Assembly (NCBI GenBank): GCA_026393115.1
Contig: JAPLAU010000033.1
Coordinates: 1-64,000 of the forward strand
Length of the DNA: 64,000 bases
DNA from: Actinomycetota bacterium
GTDB lineage: Bacteria; Actinomycetota; Actinomycetes; S36-B12; CAIYMF01
Reading direction: 5' to 3'
Shown: positions 7,630 through 19,485 of the stretch, piece after piece
Numbering within the stretch: the stretch's first letter is position 1
How the letters are laid out: each line of letters opens with the position of its first letter
Program-made: the position numbers and the translations under genes
The notes under the pieces: generated by a model
What the model saw: only the letters and a program-made list of their open reading frames with translations
Databases searched by the model: none
What the model was told of the DNA's origin: nothing

Positions 7630-9377
7630 TCGAGGAGCTGCGCATTCGCGACCTCGGTGTCATTCGCGAAGCCGAGTTGACGCTGCACCCTGGCCTCACG
7701 GTCATCACCGGTGAAACGGGCGCGGGCAAAACGATGCTGCTCACTGGCATCGACCTAATTCGCGGCGGGAGACCCGACGCAACCAGAGTGCGCCCTGGGG
7801 CTGCACGCGCGCACGTGGAAGCCGTCATCGCTGTGCCACTGAAGGGTGAGGTTGCAACGATCGTTGCCGAGCTCGAAATCGAACTCGATGACGATGCGTT
7901 GATTCTCGGCCGCACGGTTCCAGCAGAAGGGCGTGCGCGAGCGCTCGCAGGCGGTCGCGCGGTGCCCTCCTCCACCTTGAGTGACCTAACGGCCGGACTC
8001 ATCGCCGTTCACGGACAAGGCGATCAACAGCGATTGACTCGATCAGACACGCAGCGGCAAATACTCGACCGAGTGGGCGCTGAACTCATTTCAGGGCAGC
8101 TCGATCGGTATCACACGCTGCTCGTGCAACTGCGAACTGCGCGCGCGGCACTTCACGAGTCGCTCACCTCGGGGGCTCAACGCGAAGCCGAGGCGCAACA
8201 ACTGCAACAGATTCTGGCCGACCATGACTCGTTGGCACCTAAGCCTGGCGAGGCAGCGGAACTAGCGGCGCAGGCACTGAGACTCTCGCACGCTGAAGCA
8301 TTGCGCGAAGCTGCTCACCAGGCTCATGAGGCGCTGTCTGGCGACTCCGACGAGGTTGACGTCGGAGCGCTCGTGGCGAGTGCGCGTCGCGTACTCGACC
8401 ACGAACGCGAACACGATGCGGCCTTAGGTGTGCTCGCCGACCGGCTGTCTGAATTGTCCGCCCAAGTCACCGACGTCGCTTCGGAACTCGCCTCCTACGC
8501 AGCTTCCATTGATAGTGACCCTGCGCGACTTGAGTCGGTGCAACAGCGACGGTTGAGTCTGACAACTTTTGAACGACGACACGGTGTTGTTCTCGACGAG
8601 TTTGTCGATTTGGTTCCAGGCATGCGCGTGCGACTGGACGAACTCAACGAAGGTGACGGTCGGGCCGTTCGACTGGCTGCCGAGGTCGAAGGGCTACTCG
8701 AAGAGATCGCACCTGTTGCCGAAGGCCTGCACGATGCACGATCTGTGACTGCCCGCGATCTGGGGGAGCGGGTGGGAAGCGAACTGACGGCACTGGCGAT
8801 GCCTCAGGCGCGCGTTGAATGGCGGATCGACGTTCAGGTGGGTACCGACGGTGAGGAGGGGGCGGTCGTCCTATCCGACGGGACTTCGGCTGTGCTGGGC
8901 TCTCATGGAATCGATGAAGTCGCGCTGTTATTGGCATCTCATCGTGAAGCCCCACTGCAACCATTGGCGCGAGCGGCATCGGGCGGTGAGTTGTCTCGCG
9001 TGATGTTGGCCATTGAGGTCGTGCTCTCAGGGCTCGACCCCATTCCGACCATGGTGTTCGACGAGGTTGATGCCGGCGTCGGCGGTCGGGCGGCCGTCGA
9101 AGTGGGACGGCGACTTGCTGAACTTGCTCGTACGACCCAAGTACTTGTGGTGACCCACCTTGCACAGGTCGCCGCCTTCGCCGATCGACACCTTGTGGTG
9201 GTGCGCTCGAGCGACACTGATGATGTGACGTCGAGTGACGTCACTGCCGTTGAGGGTGAGACGCGAGTTCGAGAATTGGCGCGCATGCTTGCAGGATTCG
9301 AAGACTCGGCCAGTGCCGCAGAACACGCGCGTGAGTTGATGCAGATGGCCGATGAGCAACGAAAGCAGATGACATGA
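7626..9377 (+). CDS. recN: DNA repair protein RecN
   Basis: A 583-residue SMC-like ATPase for double-strand-break repair. Walker A is GETGAGKTM near residue 30. A central region rich in helix (residues 160-380) forms the coiled coil, and the C-terminal half carries the ABC signature ASGGELSRVMLAIEV near 455 and Walker B PTMVFDEVDAGVGG near 483. The GTG at 7626 overlaps the nadK stop and gives the usual RecN opening VIEELRIRDLGVI. The frame is open for ten codons upstream, but that would lie inside nadK and is not RecN-like. Confidence 0.94.
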   Translation: MIEELRIRDLGVIREAELTLHPGLTVITGETGAGKTMLLTGIDLIRGGRPDATRVRPGAARAHVEAVIAVPLKGEVATIVAELEIELDDDALILGRTVPAEGRARALAGGRAVPSSTLSDLTAGLIAVHGQGDQQRLTRSDTQRQILDRVGAELISGQLDRYHTLLVQLRTARAALHESLTSGAQREAEAQQLQQILADHDSLAPKPGEAAELAAQALRLSHAEALREAAHQAHEALSGDSDEVDVGALVASARRVLDHEREHDAALGVLADRLSELSAQVTDVASELASYAASIDSDPARLESVQQRRLSLTTFERRHGVVLDEFVDLVPGMRVRLDELNEGDGRAVRLAAEVEGLLEEIAPVAEGLHDARSVTARDLGERVGSELTALAMPQARVEWRIDVQVGTDGEEGAVVLSDGTSAVLGSHGIDEVALLLASHREAPLQPLARAASGGELSRVMLAIEVVLSGLDPIPTMVFDEVDAGVGGRAAVEVGRRLAELARTTQVLVVTHLAQVAAFADRHLVVVRSSDTDDVTSSDVTAVEGETRVRELARMLAGFEDSASAAEHARELMQMADEQRKQMT

Positions 9378-11062
9378 CCGGTTCCCGACCCAGCGCGGTG
9401 TTCGAACTTGCAGATCAGTACGTGGCTGCCGTGGCCCTTCTCGATCCGATCACGGCGACCGGGCTCGGGGTCGCCGGCGGGGAGAGGACGCTCACCGATT
9501 TTTCTCCCGAGGGAAGCCAAGCGCAGGCCGCCCTCGCTGGTTCGGTGCTGCAGCAACTTGACGCCATTGAGGCGTCTGGTGCTCTCGCCGATGATGACCG
9601 GGTGGCGGCTCTGAGCATGCGTGAGCGGCTGGGCTCCTTGCTCGCCATGCATGAGGCTGGTGATGAACTCCGACGCATCAACGTGTTGGCTAGCCCACCG
9701 CAGGAGATTCGTGCGGTGTTCGACCTGATGTCCTACACCGAAGCTGATCAGCGTCAGGACATCGCGGTTCGGATGTCTGCTGTGCCCGAAGCTCTGGCGT
9801 CGTGGCGCCGCTCGCTTGCGGCCGGCGTCGACGCGGGAATTGTGGCATCGCGCCGCCAGGCGTTGGCCGTGGCCGGGCAGTGCGACACGTTTGGTGATCG
9901 CGACGCCGGGTGGTTTAGCACCAGAGCTCGCCAGATCGCTGACGAGACGGGCGCGGATGTCGTTTCGATGCTGGAGGCCGCAGGGCAGGCCGAAGCGGCC
10001 TATCGCGAGTCGGCCGAGTGGTTGCGCGATGTGTATGCGCCGGCGTGCGACGAGCGCGACGGAGTAGGTGCCGAGCGGTATGCGCGCATGGCCCGGGCAT
10101 GGAATGGAGCCCAACTCGACCTACTCGACACCTATGAGTGGGGGTGGGTCGAACTCACTCGTATCACCGCGCGCATGGAGTCAGTCGCTGACCGCTTGGG
10201 GGTGCCACTATCGGAGGCGAAGGCATTTCTCGACTCGTCACCCGAGCACACCATTGCCGGCGAGGCAGCACTCCTCGAGTTCTTACTGGCGCTCACCGAA
10301 CGGGCGACCGAGGCGATGTCGGAAACGTACTTCGATATCGATCCCCGGGTGCGTACATGTGAAGTAAAGATCGCCGCTCACGGCAGCGCGGCGGCGCCGT
10401 ATTACATCCCGCCGTCGGAGGATCTGGCCCGGCCAGGTTCCACGTGGTATCCCACGATGGGACGTGAGGTCTTCCCCAAGTGGTGGCTGGTGTCGGTCTG
10501 GTACCACGAGTCGGTACCGGGTCATCACCTGCAATGTTCGACGGTGGTGCTCGAGCGTGAGCGTCTGTCGCGCTTTCAGCGCACGCTGGGCTGGACGTCC
10601 GGGTACGGCGAGGGGTGGGCGCTCTACGCCGAACGGCTGATGGATGAACTGGGTTTTTTCGCCGATTCCGGCGAAGAGATGGGTTTTCTTTCCGCGCAGG
10701 CGATGCGGGCGGTTCGGGTGGTCGTCGACATCGGCTTGCATCTGGGCTTGACCGTGCCGCCGGGGCAGGGCGAACTGAGCGGGCGAGAGATTGACCACGC
10801 GCTCGCGGTGGGCCTGCTCATTGATCGGGCACTCCTTGACCGAGCCTTCGCCGAAAGTGAGGTAGATCGTTATTTGGGAATTCCGGGGCAGGCGATCTCG
10901 TACAAGGTGGGCGAGCGATTCTGGTTGGAAGCCCGCGAACGAGCTCAATCGGAAGCCGGAGATTCCTTTGATCTCAAGGCATGGCACGCCTATGCCCTTC
11001 GACTCGGACCACTGGGTCTCGACCCGTTCCGAGTGGAGATGGAGCGATTCCCCGGTAGCTAG
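9374..11062 (+). CDS. DUF885 family protein (putative zinc metallopeptidase)
   Basis: A 562-residue DUF885 protein, a family regarded as metallopeptidase-like. The characteristic HESVPGHH motif lies near residue 378 and gives candidate zinc ligands; the downstream GYGEGWALYAERL segment near 408 supplies the conserved glutamates. There is no signal peptide, so it is probably cytosolic. It overlaps recN by 4 bp. This place between recN and pyrG holds other genes in mycobacteria, so this is a lineage-specific member of the operon. The substrate is unknown. Confidence 0.85.
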   Translation: MTGSRPSAVFELADQYVAAVALLDPITATGLGVAGGERTLTDFSPEGSQAQAALAGSVLQQLDAIEASGALADDDRVAALSMRERLGSLLAMHEAGDELRRINVLASPPQEIRAVFDLMSYTEADQRQDIAVRMSAVPEALASWRRSLAAGVDAGIVASRRQALAVAGQCDTFGDRDAGWFSTRARQIADETGADVVSMLEAAGQAEAAYRESAEWLRDVYAPACDERDGVGAERYARMARAWNGAQLDLLDTYEWGWVELTRITARMESVADRLGVPLSEAKAFLDSSPEHTIAGEAALLEFLLALTERATEAMSETYFDIDPRVRTCEVKIAAHGSAAAPYYIPPSEDLARPGSTWYPTMGREVFPKWWLVSVWYHESVPGHHLQCSTVVLERERLSRFQRTLGWTSGYGEGWALYAERLMDELGFFADSGEEMGFLSAQAMRAVRVVVDIGLHLGLTVPPGQGELSGREIDHALAVGLLIDRALLDRAFAESEVDRYLGIPGQAISYKVGERFWLEARERAQSEAGDSFDLKAWHAYALRLGPLGLDPFRVEMERFPGS

Positions 11063-11121
11063 ATTGCGCGGCGTCACGATTGTCGGCGCGTCTCATGGCG
11101 CGATAAGGGGTCAGGAGTTGA

Positions 11122-13547
<2,426 letters not shown>

Positions 13548-13596
13548 AGTGGACTGAGATCTGCTGCACCGCAGTGATTGACCTAGGGGAGTAACC

Positions 13597-14712
13597 GTGA
13601 AGGTCGGAATTCCGCGTGAGATTAAGAACCATGAATACCGCGTGGCTATCACGCCCGCCGGTGTATTCGAGTTGGTTCGACATGGTCATGAAGTATTCAT
13701 CGAACATGAGGCTGGCGTTGGATCCTCGATTTCCGATGACGAGTACGTCGCTGCCGGTGCCACGATCATGGCGACGGCCGACGACGTGTGGGCGATCGGC
13801 GACCTGATTCTCAAGGTCAAGGAACCGATCGCCGAGGAGTACCACCGCATGCGCAGCGGGCAGGTGCTGTTCACGTATCTCCACCTCGCGGCATCGCGTG
13901 AGTGCACCGACGCGTTAATCGCTGCCGGCACCACGGCCATTGCGTACGAGACCGTTGAACTCCCTGATCGTTCGCTGCCGCTGCTGGCGCCCATGTCCGA
14001 AGTTGCTGGTCGGCTCGCTCCTCAGGTCGGGGCGCAGGCGCTCCTTCGCGCCGAGGGTGGCCGCGGCGTTCTGCTCGGTGGGGTGTCGGGCGTGTACGCC
14101 GCCAAAGTTGTGGTGCTCGGGGCCGGTGTTTCAGGAATGAACGCTGCAGCGATTGCTCTGGGCATGCAGGCAGAGGTGCTGCTCCTTGACCTCAACATCT
14201 CGCGATTGCGCCAGGTCGACGCGATCTATCAGGGGCATATGCAAACCATCGCCTCCAACGCGTACGAAATCGAACGCGCTGTCGTCGACGCCGACATGGT
14301 GATCGGGGCCGTACTTGTTCCCGGCGCCAAAGCGCCGACGTTGGTCAGCAATGAATTGGTGTCGCGGATGAAGCCCGGTTCGGTTCTCGTTGACATCGCC
14401 ATTGATCAGGGCGGCTGCTTCGAGGATTCACATCCCACCACCCATGCCGATCCCACGTATCGCGTGCACAACTCGATGTTCTACTGCGTGGCCAATATGC
14501 CCGGAGCGGTGCCACATACATCGACGTATGCACTCACCAACGTGACGCTTCCCTTCGCGGTGGCGCTGGCAGATAAGGGTTGGCGCAAGGCCCTGTCTGA
14601 CGACAAGGCGCTCGGACTAGGACTCAACGTGCACGACGGTTTAGTCGTCTACGGTGCCGTCGCCGACGAGTTCGGGCTCGCTCACTCCGACCTCGCGACG
14701 GTGCTGGCCTGA
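13597..14712 (+). CDS. ald: Alanine dehydrogenase
   Basis: A 371-residue NAD-dependent L-alanine dehydrogenase, which interconverts alanine and pyruvate plus ammonia. It opens with [18 protein letters not shown], with Arg15 and the following region forming the pyruvate site. K in LILKVKEP (about 75) and H in YLHLAA (about 96) are the catalytic residues, and [12 protein letters not shown] near 172 is the NAD-binding glycine loop. The length is standard. The GTG start follows GGGGAG. It lies between the Nudix gene and xerD, an insertion relative to mycobacteria that, as I recall, also occurs in Streptomyces. Confidence 0.95.
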   Translation: MKVGIPREIKNHEYRVAITPAGVFELVRHGHEVFIEHEAGVGSSISDDEYVAAGATIMATADDVWAIGDLILKVKEPIAEEYHRMRSGQVLFTYLHLAASRECTDALIAAGTTAIAYETVELPDRSLPLLAPMSEVAGRLAPQVGAQALLRAEGGRGVLLGGVSGVYAAKVVVLGAGVSGMNAAAIALGMQAEVLLLDLNISRLRQVDAIYQGHMQTIASNAYEIERAVVDADMVIGAVLVPGAKAPTLVSNELVSRMKPGSVLVDIAIDQGGCFEDSHPTTHADPTYRVHNSMFYCVANMPGAVPHTSTYALTNVTLPFAVALADKGWRKALSDDKALGLGLNVHDGLVVYGAVADEFGLAHSDLATVLA

Positions 14713-14744
14713 CGCCCGAATCGCCAGCACGCCCGCCCACTCGG

Positions 14745-15659
14745 TTGGAGCGGGCACTGCGGACGTACCTCGATCACCTCACCGTCGAACGGGGGTTGTC
14801 GGTGAATTCGCTGTCCTCGTACGGGCGTGACCTTCGGCGGTACATCGGATTCCTCGCTGAGCGAGGTCGCGCTGACCCCGAGTCGGTGACCTCGGTGGAT
14901 GTGGGCGACTTCCTGCTCAATCTTCGGCAGGGCGGTCCTGATCGCCAGCCTCTGTCGGCTAGTTCTGCCGGCCGAGCGGTGGTGGCGGTTCGTGGCTTCC
15001 ACCGATTCATGGTGCGTGACGGATTGGTCACAACTGATGTCGCCGCACGAGTAAGTCCGCCGGCCACTCCAAGCCGGCTGCCCAAGGCGATCACGGTCGA
15101 GGAGGTTGAGCGGCTACTTGATGGTGCATCGTTGGAAGACACCCCGGTGGCATTGCGGGATCGAGCCCTGCTTGAACTGCTGTACGGCACGGGTGCCCGC
15201 ATCTCTGAGGCGGTCGGGCTGACGATCGATGACGTCGATATGCAGTCGGCCACCGTCCTGCTGAGAGGCAAAGGTGGCCGCCAACGCCTGGTGCCCCTCG
15301 GCAGACTGGCTCAGGAGGCCGTGGAGGCCTATCTGGTGCGCGCTCGGCCCACGCTGGCGGTCAGGGGCACTGGAACGGCAATACTGCTGCTGAACACCCG
15401 CGGTGCCCCTCTGTCGAGGCAGAGCGCCTGGGCAGTGATCCAAACAGCGGCAGGTCGGGCCGGCCTGACCATGGACGTTTCTCCGCATACTCTCAGGCAC
15501 TCATTCGCCACTCACCTGCTCGAGGGAGGGGCCGACGTTCGCGTGGTCCAAGAGCTGCTGGGCCACGCGTCGGTGACCACCACGCAGATCTACACGCTCG
15601 TCACGGTCGACCATATTCGTGAGGTTTACGCCACAGCGCACCCCCGCGCGCGCGGATAG
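14745..15659 (+). CDS. xerD: Tyrosine recombinase XerD
   Basis: A 304-residue site-specific tyrosine recombinase that resolves chromosome dimers at dif. The N-terminal SAM-like core-binding domain (residues 1-90) is followed by the catalytic domain with R in [12 protein letters not shown] (about 140), H-x-x-R in [11 protein letters not shown] (about 247), H in [11 protein letters not shown] (about 272) and the nucleophile Tyr in QIYT (about 281). The start is uncertain: TTG at 14745 gives the usual [11 protein letters not shown] opening, but no clear ribosome-binding site is visible. No dif site was recognised in the window. Confidence 0.9.
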   Translation: MERALRTYLDHLTVERGLSVNSLSSYGRDLRRYIGFLAERGRADPESVTSVDVGDFLLNLRQGGPDRQPLSASSAGRAVVAVRGFHRFMVRDGLVTTDVAARVSPPATPSRLPKAITVEEVERLLDGASLEDTPVALRDRALLELLYGTGARISEAVGLTIDDVDMQSATVLLRGKGGRQRLVPLGRLAQEAVEAYLVRARPTLAVRGTGTAILLLNTRGAPLSRQSAWAVIQTAAGRAGLTMDVSPHTLRHSFATHLLEGGADVRVVQELLGHASVTTTQIYTLVTVDHIREVYATAHPRARG

Positions 15660-15683
15660 AACCCGACGCGCCGAAGGCGGTTG

Positions 15684-15713
15684 TTGCCGCTCTGGAAGGC
15701 GCTCGCGTAGGGT
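15684..15713 (+). promoter_or_regulatory. Promoter for parA-scpA-scpB-rluB (leaderless)
   Basis: TTGCCG (15684-15689) and TAGGGT (15708-15713) are spaced by 18 bp. The -10 hexamer ends 7 bases before the ATG at 15721, so transcription would begin at or one base before the start codon. Confidence 0.6.
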
Positions 15714-15720
15714 TGCGGAA

Positions 15721-16716
15721 ATGGACGAGGACGCTGTTGAGATGACCGGGGGTACGACCCCCGAGGCTGTTGTCGATGCCGCTCCGCTTCAGGAAGCCCT
15801 TGAGATCCCGGGTGCGGCCCCTGTGGAGGGGGTTGTCGCACCGACAGGCGCACTCGATGTCACCGGTCGCCCGGCCCTCGTTTTCCCGATCCCCGCACCC
15901 AAGGCTCATCACGGACCGGCCCGCGTGCTGGCGCTGGTGAATCAAAAGGGCGGTGTCGGCAAGACCACGACCACCATCAATCTGGGTGCCTCACTGGCTG
16001 AGTACGGCCGACGGGTACTCCTGATCGACTTCGATCCGCAGGGCGCCTTGACCGCAGGCGTGGGTGTGAACGCGTACGGGCTCGATAACACGGTGTTCGA
16101 CCTGCTCATGGAACCCGAGCGAGTCGGCATTCGCGACGTCATCCACGCAACATCGACACCGGGGCTTGACGTGGTGCCGGCCAGTATCGATCTCTCGGCT
16201 GCTGAAATGGCGCTGGTCAATGAGGTCGCCCGCGAGCAGATTCTGGCGCGTGCTCTGCACCCCATTCTCGGCGAGTACGACTACGTACTGATCGATTGCC
16301 AGCCGTCGCTCGGTTTGCTGACGGTGAATTCGCTGGCGGCCGCCGACGGTGTGATCATTCCGCTCGAATGTGAATTCTTCGCCCTGCGCGGCATGAAGAT
16401 TCTGGTCGACACCATTCACAAGGTTCAGGCGCGTATCAACCCACGCCTCACCATCGATGGCATCTTGGCCACGATGTATGACGCGCGTACCGTCCATCGC
16501 CAAGAGGTCTTGCAGCGAGTCATCGATCAATTCGGTGACACGGTGTACCGCACGGTCATCTCGCAGACGATCAAGTTCCCTGAGACGTCAGTCGTAGGAA
16601 CGCCGATCAACGACTACGCGCCCACATCGAAGGGTGCAGAGGCCTACCGGTCGCTGGCTCGCGAGATGGTGTTCCGTGAGGAGCCTTTGGCTCCGGTCAC
16701 CCCGTCGGTTCCGTGA
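15721..16716 (+). CDS. ParA-family chromosome partitioning ATPase
   Basis: A 331-residue ParA/Soj-type ATPase. An N-terminal acidic, Pro/Ala-rich extension of about 70 residues precedes the deviant Walker A KGGVGKTTTTINLG (near 78). Walker A' LIDFDPQGALT (near 105) and Walker B YVLIDCQPSLGLLT (near 190) follow. It stands next to scpA/scpB rather than parB, the position of the second ParA-like ATPase (Rv1708 type) in mycobacteria. It may act with the condensin-type SMC complex. The ATG at 15721 is supported by the leaderless promoter; the frame is open further upstream, overlapping xerD. Confidence 0.9.
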   Translation: MDEDAVEMTGGTTPEAVVDAAPLQEALEIPGAAPVEGVVAPTGALDVTGRPALVFPIPAPKAHHGPARVLALVNQKGGVGKTTTTINLGASLAEYGRRVLLIDFDPQGALTAGVGVNAYGLDNTVFDLLMEPERVGIRDVIHATSTPGLDVVPASIDLSAAEMALVNEVAREQILARALHPILGEYDYVLIDCQPSLGLLTVNSLAAADGVIIPLECEFFALRGMKILVDTIHKVQARINPRLTIDGILATMYDARTVHRQEVLQRVIDQFGDTVYRTVISQTIKFPETSVVGTPINDYAPTSKGAEAYRSLAREMVFREEPLAPVTPSVP

Positions 16717-17678
16717 GTAGCGAGGGCGCCACGACCGTCGTCGACGAGGTCACCGCTGGGCCCGTCGAAGACCTGCGCTTCCGGGTGCGTCTTAACGAAT
16801 TCGAAGGCCCATTTGATCTGCTGTTGAGTCTGATTGCCAAGCACAAGCTTGAAGTCACCGAGTTATCGTTGCACCAAGTAACTGACGACTTCGTGGCTCA
16901 CATCAGGTCGCAGGGCAAAGACTGGAATCTTGATGAGACCACTGAGTTCCTTGTCATAGCCGCGACCTTGCTCGACCTCAAGACTGCTCGGTTGTTGCCC
17001 AGCGGCGAAGTTGAGGATGAAGAAGATCTCGCGCTGCTCGAGGCACGCGACATTCTGTTCGCACGACTGCTGCAGTACCGCGCCTACAAGGAAGTTGCGG
17101 CGATCTTCGCCCAGAAAATGGCTGCGGAAGCACGCCGTCATCCGCGCGCAGTGGGGCTTGAGCCGCAGTTTGCTTCGCTGCTTCCTGAAGTGCTGTTGAA
17201 CATCGGTCCTGAGCAGTTCGCGCTTCTGGCGGGCGAGGCGATGGCGCCGCGCGAAGAACCCACGCTGAGCGTCGCGCATTTGCATGCTCCGAGGGTGTCG
17301 GTGCGCGAGCAGGCGGCACTACTTGTTACTCGGCTGCGGCGCACCGGTGCCACTACTTTCCGATCGCTGGTCGCCGATGCCGAATCGACCCTGGTGATTG
17401 TCGGTCGCTTCCTCGCCCTTCTCGAACTCTTCCGCGAAGGTGTTGTCACCTTTGAGCAGGAAAGCGCACTCGGTGAATTGAGAGTGCGATGGACGGGTGC
17501 GGAAGTTGGCGAGGTTGAGGTGCACGATGAGTTTGACGAGGCCGATCGCGACGAAGACTTCGTTGAGGGCGTTGAGGGCGTTGAGGGCGTTGAGGGCGTT
17601 GAGAACGACAGCGACGACGTGAGCGCTGAGAGTGTTGAATCAAGCCAGACTGAGCAGCAGGAAGGGGACATCGCATGA
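16713..17678 (+). CDS. scpA: Segregation and condensation protein A
   Basis: A 321-residue kleisin subunit of the SMC-ScpAB condensin, which bridges SMC heads and organises the chromosome. It has the canonical opening VRLNEFEGPFDLLLSLIAKHKLEV (residues 28-51), the SLHQVTDDFVAHI segment and a winged-helix C-terminus around 200-260 (FRSLVADAESTLVIVGRFLALLELFREG). After residue 275 comes an unusual acidic tail with five GVE/GVEN repeats. The GTG start overlaps parA by 4 bp and the stop overlaps scpB by 4 bp. Confidence 0.93.
   Translation: MSSEGATTVVDEVTAGPVEDLRFRVRLNEFEGPFDLLLSLIAKHKLEVTELSLHQVTDDFVAHIRSQGKDWNLDETTEFLVIAATLLDLKTARLLPSGEVEDEEDLALLEARDILFARLLQYRAYKEVAAIFAQKMAAEARRHPRAVGLEPQFASLLPEVLLNIGPEQFALLAGEAMAPREEPTLSVAHLHAPRVSVREQAALLVTRLRRTGATTFRSLVADAESTLVIVGRFLALLELFREGVVTFEQESALGELRVRWTGAEVGEVEVHDEFDEADRDEDFVEGVEGVEGVEGVENDSDDVSAESVESSQTEQQEGDIA
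17562..17606 (+). repeat. 9-bp coding microsatellite in scpA tail
   Basis: Four perfect GTTGAGGGC units (17562-17597) and one degenerate unit encode Val-Glu-Gly repeats near the ScpA C-terminus. Confidence 0.92.
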
Positions 17679-18337
17679 GCGAGGAGTCCGACGTGGTTGA
17701 GGTTGAAACCGAAGTCGTTGATGACGTTGCGGAGGTTGATGCAGCCCTCGAGGCGGAGGCCAGCGCTGCTGGGCCCGCGCTGACTGCCGCCTTGGAGGCG
17801 GTGCTTCTCGTGGCCGATGAGCCGGTGTCGGCAGTGACTCTGGCGCAGGTGGTGAAGCACCCGGTACCCGAGGTAGACGAGGCTCTGCGCGCACTCTCCG
17901 ACGGATACACCGCCGAGGGTCGTGGCTTTGACCTGCGCGAGGTCGCCGGTGGCTGGCGTTACTACACCCGCGATGACTGTCACACTGTGGTTGAACGCTT
18001 CGTGCTCGACGGTCAGCAGGCCCGACTCACGCAAGCGTCATTGGAGACTCTCGCTGTGATTGCTTATCGTCAACCCGTTTCCCGCGCCCGTGTGTCTGCC
18101 GTTCGCGGCGTCAACGTCGACGGCGTCGTGCGCACCTTGATTACTCGGGGTCTTATCGAGGAAGCCGGTTCCGAGCACGAGTCGGGCGCGATTTTGTATC
18201 GCACGACCGGCTATTTCCTCGAGCGGCTTGGACTGACCTCTCTTGAAGAATTGCCGCCGCTGGCCGAGCATTTGCCCGATATCTCAATGCTCGACGAACT
18301 GACCGAGGGCGCTTTCGACATGTCGGTGAACTCATGA
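17675..18337 (+). CDS. scpB: Segregation and condensation protein B
   Basis: A 220-residue ScpB with two winged-helix domains, the partner of ScpA in the SMC complex. After an acidic N-terminal 30 residues come ALEAVLLVADEPVSAVTLAQVV (helix and wing of domain 1), the RGFDLREVAGGWRYYTR strand pair, LSLETLAVIAYRQP-type text (here ASLETLAVIAYRQPVSRARV near 130) and the ILYRTTGYFLERLGL end of domain 2. It is coupled to scpA and rluB by 4-bp overlaps. Confidence 0.93.
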   Translation: MSEESDVVEVETEVVDDVAEVDAALEAEASAAGPALTAALEAVLLVADEPVSAVTLAQVVKHPVPEVDEALRALSDGYTAEGRGFDLREVAGGWRYYTRDDCHTVVERFVLDGQQARLTQASLETLAVIAYRQPVSRARVSAVRGVNVDGVVRTLITRGLIEEAGSEHESGAILYRTTGYFLERLGLTSLEELPPLAEHLPDISMLDELTEGAFDMSVNS

Positions 18338-19077
18338 CGCGCTCGGCTGATGCGGAGGGCATCCGACTACAGAAGGTGATGGCCGCCGCGGGCCTGGGTA
18401 GTCGGCGGGCCTGCGAGCAACTGATTGAACAGGGTCGCGTTTCGGTTAATGGCAAACCCGTGCGTGAGCAAGGGATGCGGGTTGATCCGACGAGCGATGT
18501 GATCATGGTCGATGGTGACCGCATCGCGACGGCACCTGGCCAGACCGTGTTGGCGTTCAATAAGCCTCTTGGCGTGCTCAGCACCATGAGCGATGACCAG
18601 GGGCGCGAGTGCATCGGCGACTTCGTGGCCGATCGCACCGACCGGCTCTTTCACGTGGGACGGCTCGACGCCGACACCGAAGGGCTGATTCTGCTCACCA
18701 ACGACGGCGAACTGGCCCAGCGACTCTCGCACCCACGCTACGAAGTGTCCAAAACGTATGTGGTCAGGGTCAAGGGTCCGGTCCCTCGTGACCTCGGCAA
18801 GCGGCTGAAGGCCGGGATCGAGCTTGAGGACGGCCCGGTGAAGGTCGACTCGTTCGACGTGATGCAGGCGGTTGGCAGGGAAGCCATGATCGAATTGACC
18901 CTGCATGAGGGCCGCAATCGCATCGTTCGCCGGATGATGGACGAGGTGGGTCATCCCGTGCTTGCGCTCGCGCGCATCGCGATCGGGCCCATCGCACTCG
19001 GTGACCTGCGCACCGGACGCTGGCGAGTTCTGGGCGCCGCGGAACTGGGTTCGCTGCAGGCCGCGGTGGGCATGTAG
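18334..19077 (+). CDS. rluB: 23S rRNA pseudouridine synthase, RluB/RsuA family
   Basis: A 247-residue pseudouridine synthase with an N-terminal S4 domain (LQKVMAAAGLGSRRACEQLIEQGRVSVNG, residues 9-37) and a catalytic domain whose motif GRLDADTEGLILLTNDGE near residue 109 contains the essential Asp. It probably converts a uridine of the peptidyl-transferase centre (U2605 type) to pseudouridine. It follows scpB directly (ATGA), the typical scpA-scpB-rluB order. Confidence 0.92.
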   Translation: MTRSADAEGIRLQKVMAAAGLGSRRACEQLIEQGRVSVNGKPVREQGMRVDPTSDVIMVDGDRIATAPGQTVLAFNKPLGVLSTMSDDQGRECIGDFVADRTDRLFHVGRLDADTEGLILLTNDGELAQRLSHPRYEVSKTYVVRVKGPVPRDLGKRLKAGIELEDGPVKVDSFDVMQAVGREAMIELTLHEGRNRIVRRMMDEVGHPVLALARIAIGPIALGDLRTGRWRVLGAAELGSLQAAVGM

Positions 19078-19085
19078 TTCTTCGC

Positions 19086-19091
19086 TAGGAT
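19086..19091 (+). promoter_or_regulatory. -10 element of aroH-tyrA (leaderless)
   Basis: TAGGAT ends 7 bases before the GTG start of the chorismate mutase gene. No Shine-Dalgarno is visible. Confidence 0.5.
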
Positions 19092-19098
19092 TTGCTCC

Positions 19099-19485
19099 GT
19101 GACTCTTCGAGCGATTCGCGGCGCGACGTGCCTGCAGGCAGATGACCCGGCCGAGATGGCAGACGCCGTCGCCGAGCTTTTTGGCCAGATGGTCTCGCGC
19201 AATGGCGTGAGCGATGCCGACTTGGTGTCCATTTTCCTCACGTGCACACCCGACCTCGTGTCGGCCTTTCCCGCTGCGGCCGTACGCACTCTGGGATTTC
19301 ACGATGTGCCGTTGATGTGCGCACAGGAAATGAACGTGTCGGGAGCACTTCCGAAAGTGGTGCGCGTCATGGCACATGTCGACATTGACCTCGCCCGTGC
19401 TGATGTGCAGCACGTCTACCTGCGAGGGGCCGAGGCGTTGCGCGCCGACCTCGTCGATCCACAGCAGGGGGAGTCGGCCCTGTGA
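19099..19485 (+). CDS. aroH: Chorismate mutase, AroH type
   Basis: A 128-residue trimeric AroH-type chorismate mutase, converting chorismate to prephenate. The sequence matches the monofunctional Bacillus-type fold: opening LRAIRGATCLQADDPAEMADAVAELF with the active-site Arg7, LVSIFLTCTPDLVSAFPA, the DVPLMCAQEMNVSGALPKVVRVM block holding the active-site Glu, and HVYLRGAEALR near the end with the catalytic Tyr/Arg. It overlaps tyrA by 4 bp, pairing the first two steps of tyrosine synthesis. Confidence 0.92.
   Translation: MTLRAIRGATCLQADDPAEMADAVAELFGQMVSRNGVSDADLVSIFLTCTPDLVSAFPAAAVRTLGFHDVPLMCAQEMNVSGALPKVVRVMAHVDIDLARADVQHVYLRGAEALRADLVDPQQGESAL

Noticed and set aside
8939-10114. Long minus-strand open frame (391 codons) opposite recN and DUF885
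   Set aside because: Both plus-strand genes have full motif sets; GC-rich third positions commonly leave antisense frames open.
18367-19413. Long minus-strand open frame opposite rluB and aroH
   Set aside because: It is Cys/His/Arg-rich with no domain pattern and is antisense to two conserved genes.
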